Assembly (NCBI RefSeq): GCF_027924105.1
Contig: NZ_AP026972.1
Span: forward strand, 434,001 to 498,000
Length of the DNA stretch: 64,000 nt
Direction of reading: 5' to 3'
DNA from: Polynucleobacter sp. KF022
Lineage (GTDB): Bacteria > Pseudomonadota > Gammaproteobacteria > Burkholderiales > Burkholderiaceae
In this document: in pieces, positions 16,327 through 25,840 of the stretch
Position numbering within the stretch: position 1 is the first letter of the stretch
How the letters are laid out: each line of letters begins with the position of its first letter
Position numbers and translations under genes: made by a program
The notes under the pieces: generated by a model
What the model was told of the DNA's origin: nothing
Databases searched by the model: none
What the model saw: only the letters and a program-made list of their open reading frames with translations

Positions 16327-17633
16327 AACCGATTCAAGTAGGTCTATTAGGTATTGGCACTGTTGGTGGTGGCGTATTCACCGTTCTCGAACGTAACCAG
16401 GATGAGATTACTCGTCGCGCTGGCCGTGGTATTCATATTAATACCGTTGCTGATCTCAATGTAGATCGTGCCAAAGAGTTGGTGAAGGATCGCGCACAAG
16501 TGGTGAGTGATGCCCGCGCAGTAATTAATAACCCAGAGATTGATATCGTTGTTGAATTGATTGGTGGTTATGGAATTGCTAAGGACTTAGTTCTAGAGGC
16601 GATTGCCGCTGGTAAGCACGTAGTGACAGCCAATAAGGCATTGATCGCGGTACACGGCAATGAGATTTTTAAAGCAGCACATGCCAAAGGTGTGATGGTG
16701 GCTTTTGAAGCTGCAGTTGCAGGCGGTATCCCCATTATTAAAGCTTTGCGCGAGGGCTTAACTGCCAACCGCATCGAATGGATTGCCGGCATCATTAATG
16801 GCACAACGAATTTCATCTTGTCTGAGATGCGAGACAAAGGTTTGGATTTCCAAACAGTTCTGAAAGAAGCGCAACGCTTAGGCTACGCGGAGGCAGATCC
16901 AACTTTTGATATTGAAGGCGTAGACGCAGCGCATAAAGCGACCATCATGAGTGCGATTGCATTTGGCATTCCAATGCAGTTTGAAAAAGCACACGTTGAA
17001 GGTATTACTAAGTTAGATGCGATTGATATTAAATACGCCGAGCAATTAGGCTATCGCATTAAGTTGCTAGGTATTGCTAAGAAAACACCAACCGGTGTTG
17101 AGTTGCGCGTACACCCAACACTCATTCCATCTAAGCGTTTGATTGCAAACGTTGAAGGCGCCATGAATGCCGTGCAAGTATTTGGTGATGCAGTTGGCAC
17201 CACCTTGTATTACGGTAAAGGCGCGGGTTCTGAGCCAACTGCTTCTGCTGTAATCGCTGACTTGGTCGACATCACCCGCTTATTAAATGCCGATCCTGAG
17301 CATCGTGTTCCATATTTGGCCTTCCAGGCAAATGCTGTACAGGACACCCCTGTACTACCAATTGGCGAGATCACTACTAGTTATTACCTGCGCTTGCGCG
17401 TGGCCGATCAAGCCGGCGTCTTGGCTGACATCACCAAAATTTTGGCTTCACATGGTGTTTCAATCGATGCGCTCTTGCAAAAAGAAGCTGACGAAGGTGA
17501 GAGTCAGACGGATTTGGTAGCTTTGACTCACGAAACCAAAGAAAAGAACATGCTTGCTGCAATTAAAGAGATTCAAGCTCTGAAAACTGTTGCCGGTGAA
17601 GTGGTGAAGATCCGTTTAGAAAATCTGTCTTAA
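16323..17633 (+). CDS. hom: Homoserine dehydrogenase
   Basis: 436 residues: NAD(P)-binding GLLGIGTVGGGVF, catalytic domain with VTANKALIA, AAVAGGIPII and GIINGTTNFIL, and a C-terminal ACT domain (about 350-430; LRVADQAGVLADITKILASHGVSI) for feedback control by threonine. It reduces aspartate semialdehyde to homoserine. It overlaps alaA by 4 bases and precedes thrC by 19 bases. Confidence 0.96.
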   Translation: MKPIQVGLLGIGTVGGGVFTVLERNQDEITRRAGRGIHINTVADLNVDRAKELVKDRAQVVSDARAVINNPEIDIVVELIGGYGIAKDLVLEAIAAGKHVVTANKALIAVHGNEIFKAAHAKGVMVAFEAAVAGGIPIIKALREGLTANRIEWIAGIINGTTNFILSEMRDKGLDFQTVLKEAQRLGYAEADPTFDIEGVDAAHKATIMSAIAFGIPMQFEKAHVEGITKLDAIDIKYAEQLGYRIKLLGIAKKTPTGVELRVHPTLIPSKRLIANVEGAMNAVQVFGDAVGTTLYYGKGAGSEPTASAVIADLVDITRLLNADPEHRVPYLAFQANAVQDTPVLPIGEITTSYYLRLRVADQAGVLADITKILASHGVSIDALLQKEADEGESQTDLVALTHETKEKNMLAAIKEIQALKTVAGEVVKIRLENLS

Positions 17634-17652
17634 GTTAAATTTAGCAAACTAC

Positions 17653-19095
17653 ATGCGTTACCAATCTACTCGCGGCAATAGTCCGCAACAATCCTTCTTA
17701 GAAATTTTGTTAGGTGGATTGGCGCCTGATGGTGGCTTGTATTTACCGGTTCAATATCCAAAGGTCACTGCAGCACAGTTAGATTCTTGGCGTGGTTTGT
17801 CATATGCTGATTTGGCTTACGAAGTTTTAAGTCTGTATGCCGACGATATTCCTGAGGCAGACTTACGTGCACTCTTGCGTAAAACTTATACCGAGCAGGT
17901 TTATTGCAATGGACGTCCACAAGACAACGCCAAAGACATTACCCCAATACATTGGTTGGGCGAGGAAAAAGGTACACGTATTGGTTTATTGAGTCTCTCA
18001 AATGGACCAACATTAGCCTTTAAAGATATGGCCATGCAGTTGCTTGGCAATCTCTTTGAATACGCTCTTAAGAAAAAAGGTCAGCATCTCAATATTTTGG
18101 GTGCAACTTCTGGCGATACTGGCAGTGCTGCAGAATATGCAATGCGCGGTAAAGAGGGTGTAAAGGTGTTTATGCTTTCACCGCGCGGCAAGATGAGTGC
18201 ATTCCAATCTGCACAAATGTATTCCTTGCAAGATCCGAATATTTTCAACTTAGCGGTAGCGGGCGTCTTTGATGATTGCCAGGATATCGTGAAGGCGGTC
18301 AGTAATGATCATGCTTTCAAAGCGAAGAACCAGATTGGTACCGTGAACTCCATTAACTGGGGTCGTGTAGTGGCTCAAGTGGTTTACTACTTCCAAGGTT
18401 ATTTATTGGCTACCAAATCTAGTAATGAGAAGGTTTCATTTACTGTCCCATCAGGCAATTTCGGTAATGTTTGCGCTGGACACATTGCCCGCATGATGGG
18501 TTTGCCCATTGAACATTTAAATGTTGCTACCAACGAGAATGACGTTCTTGACGAGTTCTTCCGAACTGGCGTCTATCGCGCTCGCAAGTCAGCAGAAACG
18601 CTGCACACCTCCAGCCCATCTATGGATATCTCTAAAGCGAGCAACTTTGAACGCTTCGTATTTGATTTCATGGGTCAAGATGGCAAAGCAACTGCTGCTA
18701 TGTTTAAGCAAGTGGATGTGGCTGGCGGCTTTGACATTTCCAAAGATACTGTTTTTAAAGAAATTGGTAAGTACGGCTTCCAATCAGGTCGCAGTACACA
18801 TGAGAATCGCCTTGCAACTATTCGCGACATTGATCAGCGCTATGGCGTCATGATCGATACGCATACTGCTGATGGTGTGAAAGTTGCACGTGAGCACTTA
18901 CAAGCGGGTATTCCAATGATCGTCCTGGAGACGGCATTACCCATTAAGTTTGAAGAGACGATTGAGCTTGCTCTAGGTCGTCCCGCCGAGTGCCCACCTG
19001 CTTTTAAAGATATTAAATTGAAGCCGCAGCGCGTAGAAAATATCGATGCCGATGTAAATCAAGTTAAAGCTTTCATTACTACGCATCTTGGTTAA
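17653..19095 (+). CDS. thrC: Threonine synthase
   Basis: 480 residues, the long form of ThrC. N-terminal MRYQSTRG and GLAPDGGLYLP are typical; the PLP lysine lies in SNGPTLAFKDMAMQLLG, and GATSGDTGSAA is the phosphate-binding loop. It converts O-phosphohomoserine to threonine. Together with hom it forms the threonine branch. A homoserine kinase gene is not in the window. Confidence 0.96.
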   Translation: MRYQSTRGNSPQQSFLEILLGGLAPDGGLYLPVQYPKVTAAQLDSWRGLSYADLAYEVLSLYADDIPEADLRALLRKTYTEQVYCNGRPQDNAKDITPIHWLGEEKGTRIGLLSLSNGPTLAFKDMAMQLLGNLFEYALKKKGQHLNILGATSGDTGSAAEYAMRGKEGVKVFMLSPRGKMSAFQSAQMYSLQDPNIFNLAVAGVFDDCQDIVKAVSNDHAFKAKNQIGTVNSINWGRVVAQVVYYFQGYLLATKSSNEKVSFTVPSGNFGNVCAGHIARMMGLPIEHLNVATNENDVLDEFFRTGVYRARKSAETLHTSSPSMDISKASNFERFVFDFMGQDGKATAAMFKQVDVAGGFDISKDTVFKEIGKYGFQSGRSTHENRLATIRDIDQRYGVMIDTHTADGVKVAREHLQAGIPMIVLETALPIKFEETIELALGRPAECPPAFKDIKLKPQRVENIDADVNQVKAFITTHLG

Positions 19096-19135
19096 TTGAT
19101 TTAACCCAAAGCTTTAAGCAATCAGGAATCACCTT

Positions 19136-20374
19136 ATGACTAAGCCACCGATGTTGACAGCGCAGCAGGCCTTAGACCATTTACTCTCTCATGCAATAGC
19201 GGTCAAAGAGTGTGAGAAGGTCAATACACAAGCCGCTTTGGGAAGGGTGCTGGCTGAAGACTTAAAAAGCTTGGTGGATGTTCCGCCGCTGGATAACACC
19301 TCAATGGACGGTTATGCTGTTCGCTGTTCGGATACTGCAACTCCAGGTCAAGCGCTCAAGATTGCGCAACGCATTCCAGCTGGTTCAGTAGGCGTGCTAT
19401 TAGAGTCCGGCACAGTTGCCAGAATTTTCACGGGCGCTCCAGTTCCTCCCGGTGCTGATGCGGTAGTGATGCAAGAAGATTGCACGGTTGATGGGCAGTC
19501 CGATCAAGTGACTATCAATATTGCTCCGACGTTGGGTCAGTGGATTCGTCGTAGAGGTGAGGATTTAACGGCGGGTAAGACATGTCTGGTCGCTGGTACA
19601 TTCTTGCGCCCGCAAGAGTTGGGTATGGCTGCTTCAGCAGGCCAAACTCACCTCAATGTTAAGCGTCGTGTAAAGGTGGCTGCATTCTTTACGGGTGACG
19701 AGTTAGCCCTTCCAGGCGAGCCCTTAAAGCCAGGAGGCATCTACAACTCGAATCGCGATACCTTATTGGCCTGCTTGAAGTCCCTGGGTTGCGATGCAAC
19801 GGATCTAGGTATTGTTCCCGATCGTTTGGACGCAACTCGTGAAGCGTTGCGTAAAGCAAGCAAAGATCACGATTTAATTATTACCTCCGGTGGTGTATCC
19901 GTTGGTGAAGAAGACCACATTAAACCTGCGGTGACTGCGGAAGGAAGATTGGATCTGTGGCAAATCGCAATCAAGCCTGGAAAGCCTCTGGCATTTGGAG
20001 CGGTACGCAAATCAAATGAGTCAAAAGACGGTGAGGCTTGGTTTATTGGTCTACCTGGTAATCCGGTCTCTAGTTTTGTAACTTTCTTATTGTTTGTTCG
20101 CCCATTCATTTTGAAGCTGCAAGGACGCGAAGCCAAACTCTCTCAATCGTATTTAATGCGTGCTGACTTTGATTGGCTAAAAGCCGATCGTCGCAATGAG
20201 TTCTTGCGGGTCAAAATAAATGATCAAGGTGGTCTGGATTTATTTCCTAATCAAAGCTCAGGCGTTCTCACTAGCGCATCTTGGGGTGATGGTTTAGTTG
20301 ATTGTCCGCCAAATCAGCCAATCAAAGCTGGTGATTTGGTGAAATACATTCCTTTTGATGCGCTTCTCAAATAA
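19136..20374 (+). CDS. moeA: Molybdopterin molybdenumtransferase
   Basis: 412 residues. VPPLDNTSMDGYAVR, TGAPVPPGADAVVMQED, the MoaB/Mog-like domain with TSGGVSVGEED and GLPGNPVSS, and a small C-terminal domain are all present in order. MoeA inserts molybdate into adenylated molybdopterin. With moaD and moaE behind it, it supplies Moco, which the molybdoenzyme encoded at 52628-55516 would need. Confidence 0.96.
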   Translation: MTKPPMLTAQQALDHLLSHAIAVKECEKVNTQAALGRVLAEDLKSLVDVPPLDNTSMDGYAVRCSDTATPGQALKIAQRIPAGSVGVLLESGTVARIFTGAPVPPGADAVVMQEDCTVDGQSDQVTINIAPTLGQWIRRRGEDLTAGKTCLVAGTFLRPQELGMAASAGQTHLNVKRRVKVAAFFTGDELALPGEPLKPGGIYNSNRDTLLACLKSLGCDATDLGIVPDRLDATREALRKASKDHDLIITSGGVSVGEEDHIKPAVTAEGRLDLWQIAIKPGKPLAFGAVRKSNESKDGEAWFIGLPGNPVSSFVTFLLFVRPFILKLQGREAKLSQSYLMRADFDWLKADRRNEFLRVKINDQGGLDLFPNQSSGVLTSASWGDGLVDCPPNQPIKAGDLVKYIPFDALLK

Positions 20375-20392
20375 TCGGTTTACGATTAACTC

Positions 20393-20650
20393 ATGAAACT
20401 TGAATTACGATTCTTTGCCTCATTGCGTGAAGCGCTTGGACTCTCGCAGGAGAGTGTCACTGTTCCTGCAACAGTGAAGACGATTGCCGAACTTCGGGCG
20501 CATCTCATTGAGCGCGGCAACCCTTGGTCTGAAGTATTGGCTGAAGGTAAGGTATTGCGCTGTGCCCTTAATCAACACATGGTTGATGCTGGTACTCCAT
20601 TGCAAGATGGTGCTGAAGTAGCTTTCTTTCCTCCGGTGACCGGTGGCTAG
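20393..20650 (+). CDS. moaD: Molybdopterin synthase sulfur carrier subunit
   Basis: 85 residues, ubiquitin-like fold, ending in the required Gly-Gly (FFPPVTGG) that becomes thiocarboxylated to donate sulfur to precursor Z. The gene lies 18 bases after moeA, and its stop codon is adjacent to the moaE start. Confidence 0.95.
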   Translation: MKLELRFFASLREALGLSQESVTVPATVKTIAELRAHLIERGNPWSEVLAEGKVLRCALNQHMVDAGTPLQDGAEVAFFPPVTGG

Positions 20651-20651
20651 T

Positions 20652-21116
20652 ATGTCCAATTCATCTATTCGTATTCAGGAAAACGATTTCGACCTTAGTG
20701 CTGAAATAGGGACGCTTCGTAAGAATGATCCACGTGTTGGTGCGGTGGTGTCTTTCCTGGGAACGGTCCGGGATATGAATGACGGTAGCCAAGTGAAAGG
20801 CATGACGCTGGAGCACTACCCTGGCATGACTGAAAAAGCGTTGCAAGAAATTTTGGACCAGGCTAAAGCGCGTTGGGACATCTATCAAACTCTAGTGATT
20901 CATCGAGTGGGTCCGCTCCTACCCGAGGATCAAATTGTTCTGGTTGCAGTTACTAGCGCCCATAGGGGAGAAGCTTTTGCTGCCTGCGAGTTCATCATGG
21001 ACTATCTTAAAACGGCAGCTCCATTTTGGAAAAAAGAAGACACGCCTGAAGGTGCTCGTTGGGTAGACGCCCGCGTAACTGACGAGGCTGCGATGGCCCG
21101 CTGGAATAAAACCTAA
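20652..21116 (+). CDS. moaE: Molybdopterin synthase catalytic subunit
   Basis: 154 residues from ATG 20652. An in-frame GTG at 20643, overlapping moaD, would add three residues. Conserved parts: VGAVVSFLGTVRD, LEHYPGMTEK, HRVGPLLPEDQIV, HRGEAFAACEFIMDYLKTAAPFWKKE, which contains the active-site lysines. It forms the heterotetrameric MPT synthase with MoaD. Confidence 0.95.
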   Translation: MSNSSIRIQENDFDLSAEIGTLRKNDPRVGAVVSFLGTVRDMNDGSQVKGMTLEHYPGMTEKALQEILDQAKARWDIYQTLVIHRVGPLLPEDQIVLVAVTSAHRGEAFAACEFIMDYLKTAAPFWKKEDTPEGARWVDARVTDEAAMARWNKT

Positions 21117-21148
21117 TCAGTATTTCATTTATCGCAAGTGAGATTCAA

Positions 21149-22807
21149 ATGAAAAAATTAGTTGCCTTGCTATTGACTGGTATTGCCATTGGCGTATGTG
21201 CTGCAGAGAGGCCTGTTGTTAAGATTGAAACAGGCAGCTTGCAAGGTGTGATTGAGTACAACATGCAGGCGTTTAAAAATATTCCATATGCAGCCCCTCC
21301 CGTGGGTGACTTGCGTTGGCGCCCTCCGCAGCCAGCGCTTGCTTGGAATGGAACACGTGATGCTAGTAAGTTTGGTGGCGACTGTCCGCAGCAATATATT
21401 AAAAATCTTAATGATGGTCTTGGTCTGCCAGGTAGCGAGGATTGTTTAAAGCTCAACGTTTTTGCGCCCTCTAAATCTAGTAAGAATTTGCCGGTAATGG
21501 TTTGGTTCCATGGTGGCGGTCTAATCGTAGATGGTGCTAAAGATCCACAGTTCACCCCAATCAATTTGGTTAAGAATGGTGTCATCGTTATTACAGTTGA
21601 CTATCGTCTTGGATCATTGGGCTTTTTTGCTTCAAAAGAGTTGATTGAAGAAGCAAAAGCTAAGGGTGAGCCAGTAGGCAATTACGGCACCATGGATCAA
21701 ATTGCCTCTTTAAAGTGGGTCAAAAGGAACATTGGGGCATTTGGGGGAGATCCCAATAACGTAACAATCTTTGGTCAATCAGCTGGTGGCAGAAGTGTGA
21801 CTTGGTTAATGGTTTCTGATGCAGCCAAGGGCTTGTTCCACAAGGCGATTGCCCAAAGTGCACAACAAAGTCCTTTAAGGGGAATAACTGAAAAGCGTTT
21901 TGGCTTAACACCAGAAGTGGATATAGGCGCTAAATTTATGGCTTCGCTTGGCGCAAAATCATTAGCCGAGTTAAGAAAATTACCAGTTCAAAAACTAATC
22001 CTTGATGGCAACTCTTACTATGCCGGTGAGTTTGGCGGTCCTTTTGTGGATGGTCAGATTTTGAAGGGCGATCCCATTCCTTTGTTTGCCGCTGGCAAGC
22101 AGGCGAAAGTGCCTTTCATGATCGGTACAAACTCATTTGATAGCGATTTCATGTTGCCTGGTGAGCCTGCCTTAGATGTCTTTTTGAAGAATGTGCACGA
22201 AGACCCAAAGATTATTGAGCAGCTTTATGCCAATGTAAAAGATAAATGCATTTTAAATTCTTTTGTAATCCAGGATTTGATGTATCGCGCCAGTACCAAA
22301 TTATTGGCAAATAGCATGAATGGCATTGCCCCAGGTTACGCCTATTACTTTGATTACTTAACTCAGAATATTCGAGCCGCTTTACCGGGTGCGCCTCATA
22401 CTTACGAGATACCTTATGTCTTCGGTAGTTTAGGGTTGGTAACCCAAGCCCCTAAGCAGGTCTTAACGGGTGTGAATCAATGCGATCGAATTGAAAAAGA
22501 TATTGCTGGGTTCAAAAAAACGCATGTCTGGCCAAAAGACTGGTTTCCAATTGTGGATAAAAATAACCTTCAGGATCAAGTAATGTCAGAGAGGATATCT
22601 GCTAGTTGGGCAGCATTTGCCAAAACAGGCAATCCTAATGTGAGTGGTCAGGCGAATTGGCCTACATACAACCTGAATGCGGACGTTATGAGAAATTTTT
22701 CACCTGGCTCAGAAACGATTTCGGGATTATTTAAAGAACGGGTGGCTTATCAAGCTCTGCATTTAAGAGAAATCTATGCGATCGAGCGTGTAAAAGATGC
22801 TTTCTAA
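21149..22807 (+). CDS. Exported type B carboxylesterase
   Basis: 552 residues with a Sec signal peptide (MKKLVALLLTGIAIGVCAAE). Alpha/beta-hydrolase of the carboxylesterase/lipase type B family: FKNIPYAAPPVGDLRWRPP, oxyanion-hole HGGG in VWFHGGGLIV, nucleophile elbow FGQSAGGRSV (Ser about 209) and catalytic His in APHTYEIPYVFG. Acidic triad member probably in MIGTNSFDSDF. Substrate unknown; predicted periplasmic or secreted ester hydrolysis. Starts 33 bases after moaE and ends at a strong terminator. Confidence 0.92.
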   Translation: MKKLVALLLTGIAIGVCAAERPVVKIETGSLQGVIEYNMQAFKNIPYAAPPVGDLRWRPPQPALAWNGTRDASKFGGDCPQQYIKNLNDGLGLPGSEDCLKLNVFAPSKSSKNLPVMVWFHGGGLIVDGAKDPQFTPINLVKNGVIVITVDYRLGSLGFFASKELIEEAKAKGEPVGNYGTMDQIASLKWVKRNIGAFGGDPNNVTIFGQSAGGRSVTWLMVSDAAKGLFHKAIAQSAQQSPLRGITEKRFGLTPEVDIGAKFMASLGAKSLAELRKLPVQKLILDGNSYYAGEFGGPFVDGQILKGDPIPLFAAGKQAKVPFMIGTNSFDSDFMLPGEPALDVFLKNVHEDPKIIEQLYANVKDKCILNSFVIQDLMYRASTKLLANSMNGIAPGYAYYFDYLTQNIRAALPGAPHTYEIPYVFGSLGLVTQAPKQVLTGVNQCDRIEKDIAGFKKTHVWPKDWFPIVDKNNLQDQVMSERISASWAAFAKTGNPNVSGQANWPTYNLNADVMRNFSPGSETISGLFKERVAYQALHLREIYAIERVKDAF

Positions 22808-22828
22808 AATTTAAGTAAATAGCAAACC

Positions 22829-22858
22829 AACCACCCTCAAGGGTGGTTTTTGTTTTTA
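22829..22858 (+). terminator. Terminator after the carboxylesterase
   Basis: AACCACCC (22829-22836), loop TCAA, GGGTGGTT (22841-22848), followed by TTTGTTTTT. It overlaps the last codons of the convergent GIY-YIG gene. Confidence 0.88.
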
Positions 22859-23091
22859 AAGAATGCCAACTTTTCAGAGCGGGGAAGCTGCTTTAATTTG
22901 ATCTCTGCTTTTGAGGCTTCAGATCGATCCGGGTGTTCTTGTGTAGCTAAAAGGACAACTGGTCTGCGAGCTCTTGTATAGCGAGCGCCTTGCCCTGAGT
23001 TATGGGCTTCAAGGCGATGCTCTAGGCGGTTTGTTATGCCAGCATAGTAAGTGCCATCAGAGCATTCCAGTAGGTAAACAAGCCAGGTCAA
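22837..23091 (-). CDS. GIY-YIG domain protein
   Basis: 84 residues: VYLLECSDGTYYAGIT (GIY-YIG variant), RLEHRLEAHNSGQGARYTRARRPV with the conserved Arg, and a Glu in the SEASKAEIKLKQL helix. This is the short UPF0213/YhbQ-like type, a stand-alone nuclease fold of unclear role. It is single, between the carboxylesterase (convergent) and clpB (divergent). Confidence 0.9.
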   Translation of the reverse strand: MTWLVYLLECSDGTYYAGITNRLEHRLEAHNSGQGARYTRARRPVVLLATQEHPDRSEASKAEIKLKQLPRSEKLAFFKNKNHP

Positions 23092-23128
23092 AATGGGTCA
23101 AATTCGAGTGAAAAAGGGCTCAAAAACC

Positions 23129-23156
23129 CTTGAAATTGGCGATATTGCCCTTATAT
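23129..23156 (+). promoter_or_regulatory. Sigma-32 (heat shock) type promoter of clpB
   Basis: CTTGAAA (23129-23135), 12-base spacer, CCCTTATAT (23148-23156), about 28 bases before the clpB ATG. The consensus for RpoH promoters is CTTGAAA and CCCCAT-T, with a similar gap. The gene it serves is a classic heat-shock gene. Confidence 0.72.
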
Positions 23157-23184
23157 TCTATAGATAGATATATGGAGTGCATAA

Positions 23185-25788
23185 ATGAGAATAGATAAAT
23201 TAACAACTAAGTTTCAAGAGGCCTTAAGTGAGGCCCAAAGTATCGCTTTAGCCAAAGACAACCAATATATTGAGCCAGCCCATGTCTTGCTGGCAATGTT
23301 GCGTGATTCTAATGGTGGTGCAAAGAGCTTGCTAACAAGAGCGGGTGTCAATGTGGCCGGCCTCGAAAAAGGTGTAGAAAAGATTATTGGCAACCTTCCT
23401 GAAGTGCAGGGCACTAGCGGGGAAGTTCAGGTTGGTCGTGATCTCAGTAATTGGTTGAATTTATGTGAAAAAGAAGCCAATAAGCGAAATGATCAATTTA
23501 TTGCTGGCGAATTATTTTTGCTGGTAGTGGCCGACGACAAAGGGGAGCTTGGAAAAGTTGCTCGTGAGAATGGCTTAAATCGTAAATCGTTAGAAGCCGC
23601 TATTGATTTAGTGCGCGGAGGAGAATCAGTGAATAGTGCAGATGCTGAAGGTCAACGTGAGGCCTTAAAAAAATACACAGTGGATTTAACTGAGCGTGCG
23701 CGTATGGGCAAGCTCGATCCAGTGATTGGTCGAGATGATGAGATTCGTCGCACCATTCAGATCCTGCAGCGCCGCGGTAAGAATAACCCCGTACTCATTG
23801 GTGAACCGGGTGTAGGTAAGACTGCCATTGTTGAGGGCTTGGCGCAGCGTATCGTCAATGGCGAAGTGCCTGAGACCCTAAAGAACAAGCGTGTCTTGGT
23901 ATTGGATATGGCCTTGCTATTGGCTGGCGCGAAGTATCGCGGTGAGTTTGAAGAGCGCCTGAAGGCGGTCCTTAGTGATGTAGCTAAAGATGAAGGTCAA
24001 ACCATCATCTTTATTGACGAGATTCATACGATGGTTGGCGCTGGTAAGGGTGATGGCGCAATGGATGCCGGTAATATGCTCAAACCTGCCTTAGCTCGTG
24101 GCGAATTGCATTGCATTGGTGCTACAACCTTAGATGAATATCGCAAGTACATTGAAAAAGATCCTGCGTTAGAGCGTCGTTTCCAAAAAGTCATGGTGGA
24201 AGAGCCTAGTGTTGAAGCAACCATCGCTATCTTGCGTGGTCTGCAAGAGCGCTATGAGCTCCATCACGGTATTGAAATCACTGATCCAGCAATTGTGGCT
24301 GCTGCTGAGTTGTCACATCGCTACATTACTGATCGTTTCTTGCCGGATAAGGCAATTGATCTGATCGATGAAGCTGGTTCACGCATTCGGATGGAAATTG
24401 ATTCCAAGCCTGAAGTAATGGATAAACTCGAGCGTCGTTTAATTCAACTCAAGATTGAGCGTGAAGCGGTTAAGAAGGAAAAAGATGAGGCATCTCAAAA
24501 ACGTCTAGGCCTCATTGAAGAAGAGATCAAGCGCCTTGGTGCCGAATATGCAGACTTAGAAGAAATCTGGAAAGCAGAGAAGGGTGCCGTATTGGGCGCT
24601 GCCAATCTGAAGGAAGAGATTGAAAAGGTTAAGGCTGATATCGCCAAGTTACAGCGAGATGGCAAGTTAGAGCAAGTTGCTGAGTTGCAATATGGCAAGC
24701 TGCCCGAGCTCGAGGCTAAACTCAAATCTGCTGCGGCTGCTGAAGCGAAGGGCGACAAAGATGGCGTAGTGAAGAATAAATTACTACGTACTCAAGTGGG
24801 CGCCGAAGAAATTGCCGAAGTGGTTTCTCGTGCGACAGGTATTCCTGTGTCGAAGATGATGCAAGGTGAGCGCGATAAATTACTCAAGATGGAAGAGCTT
24901 TTGCACAAACGCGTGGTTGGTCAGGAAGAAGCTATTCGTGCAGTGTCCGATGCAATCCGTCGTTCACGTGCCGGTTTGGCAGAAGAGAATCGTCCTTATG
25001 GATCGTTCTTATTCTTGGGGCCTACCGGCGTTGGTAAGACAGAGCTTTGCAAGGCATTGGCGGGCTTCTTGTTTGATAGTGAAGATCATCTCATTCGCAT
25101 TGATATGAGTGAGTTCATGGAGAAGCATAGTGTTGCGCGTTTAATTGGCGCGCCTCCAGGCTATGTAGGCTATGAAGAGGGTGGTTATTTAACTGAGCAA
25201 GTACGTCGTCATCCATATAGCGTGATCTTGTTCGATGAAATTGAGAAAGCACATCCAGACGTGTTTAACGTACTCTTGCAGGTATTGGATGATGGTCGCT
25301 TGACTGATGGTCAAGGCCGGACTGTGGACTTTAAGAATACGGTGATTGTGATGACCAGTAATATTGGCTCCCATTTGATTCAATCAATGACTGATAAAAA
25401 GCAATCGGAAATCAAAGAAGCAGTGTTCGAGGAATTGAAAAATCATTTCCGTCCTGAGTTCTTAAACCGTATCGATGAGATCGTGGTATTCCACGGCTTA
25501 GACAAAGGTAATATTGCCAATATCGCGAAGATATTGCTCAAAAACTTGTCGGATCGCTTGTCAAAAGTCTATATGCAGCTTGAGGTTAGTGATGCGGCTT
25601 TGAATAAGATTGCTGAAGTTGGGTTTGATCCAGTCTTTGGAGCAAGACCGCTGAAGCGGGCTATCCAGCAGTATATTGAGAACCCGGTTTCCAAGATGAT
25701 TTTGGAAGGTAAGTTCGGTCCTAAGGATGTAGTCCCTGTGGATGTGGATAAGGCGGGCGAATTTAGCTTTTCTCGTCAGGTCCATTAA
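23185..25788 (+). CDS. clpB: ATP-dependent chaperone ClpB
   Basis: 867 residues. N-terminal Clp repeats (1-145), first AAA+ domain (Walker A GEPGVGKTAIVEG, Walker B IIFIDEIHT), the long coiled-coil middle domain (about 405-540), which separates ClpB from ClpA/ClpC, second AAA+ (GPTGVGKTELCKAL, VILFDEIEKAHPD) and the C-terminal D2-small domain. It extracts proteins from aggregates with DnaK. A heat-shock promoter lies upstream. Confidence 0.98.
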   Translation: MRIDKLTTKFQEALSEAQSIALAKDNQYIEPAHVLLAMLRDSNGGAKSLLTRAGVNVAGLEKGVEKIIGNLPEVQGTSGEVQVGRDLSNWLNLCEKEANKRNDQFIAGELFLLVVADDKGELGKVARENGLNRKSLEAAIDLVRGGESVNSADAEGQREALKKYTVDLTERARMGKLDPVIGRDDEIRRTIQILQRRGKNNPVLIGEPGVGKTAIVEGLAQRIVNGEVPETLKNKRVLVLDMALLLAGAKYRGEFEERLKAVLSDVAKDEGQTIIFIDEIHTMVGAGKGDGAMDAGNMLKPALARGELHCIGATTLDEYRKYIEKDPALERRFQKVMVEEPSVEATIAILRGLQERYELHHGIEITDPAIVAAAELSHRYITDRFLPDKAIDLIDEAGSRIRMEIDSKPEVMDKLERRLIQLKIEREAVKKEKDEASQKRLGLIEEEIKRLGAEYADLEEIWKAEKGAVLGAANLKEEIEKVKADIAKLQRDGKLEQVAELQYGKLPELEAKLKSAAAAEAKGDKDGVVKNKLLRTQVGAEEIAEVVSRATGIPVSKMMQGERDKLLKMEELLHKRVVGQEEAIRAVSDAIRRSRAGLAEENRPYGSFLFLGPTGVGKTELCKALAGFLFDSEDHLIRIDMSEFMEKHSVARLIGAPPGYVGYEEGGYLTEQVRRHPYSVILFDEIEKAHPDVFNVLLQVLDDGRLTDGQGRTVDFKNTVIVMTSNIGSHLIQSMTDKKQSEIKEAVFEELKNHFRPEFLNRIDEIVVFHGLDKGNIANIAKILLKNLSDRLSKVYMQLEVSDAALNKIAEVGFDPVFGARPLKRAIQQYIENPVSKMILEGKFGPKDVVPVDVDKAGEFSFSRQVH

Positions 25789-25840
25789 GTAGTAAAAAAG
25801 TATTTCAGCAGGAAAATTCCTGCGCCAGTAAACTCGGAAC

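Noticed and set aside
21145..21585. 146-codon open frame opposite the start of the carboxylesterase
   Set aside because: No family resemblance, and the plus-strand gene has a signal peptide and a complete catalytic triad.
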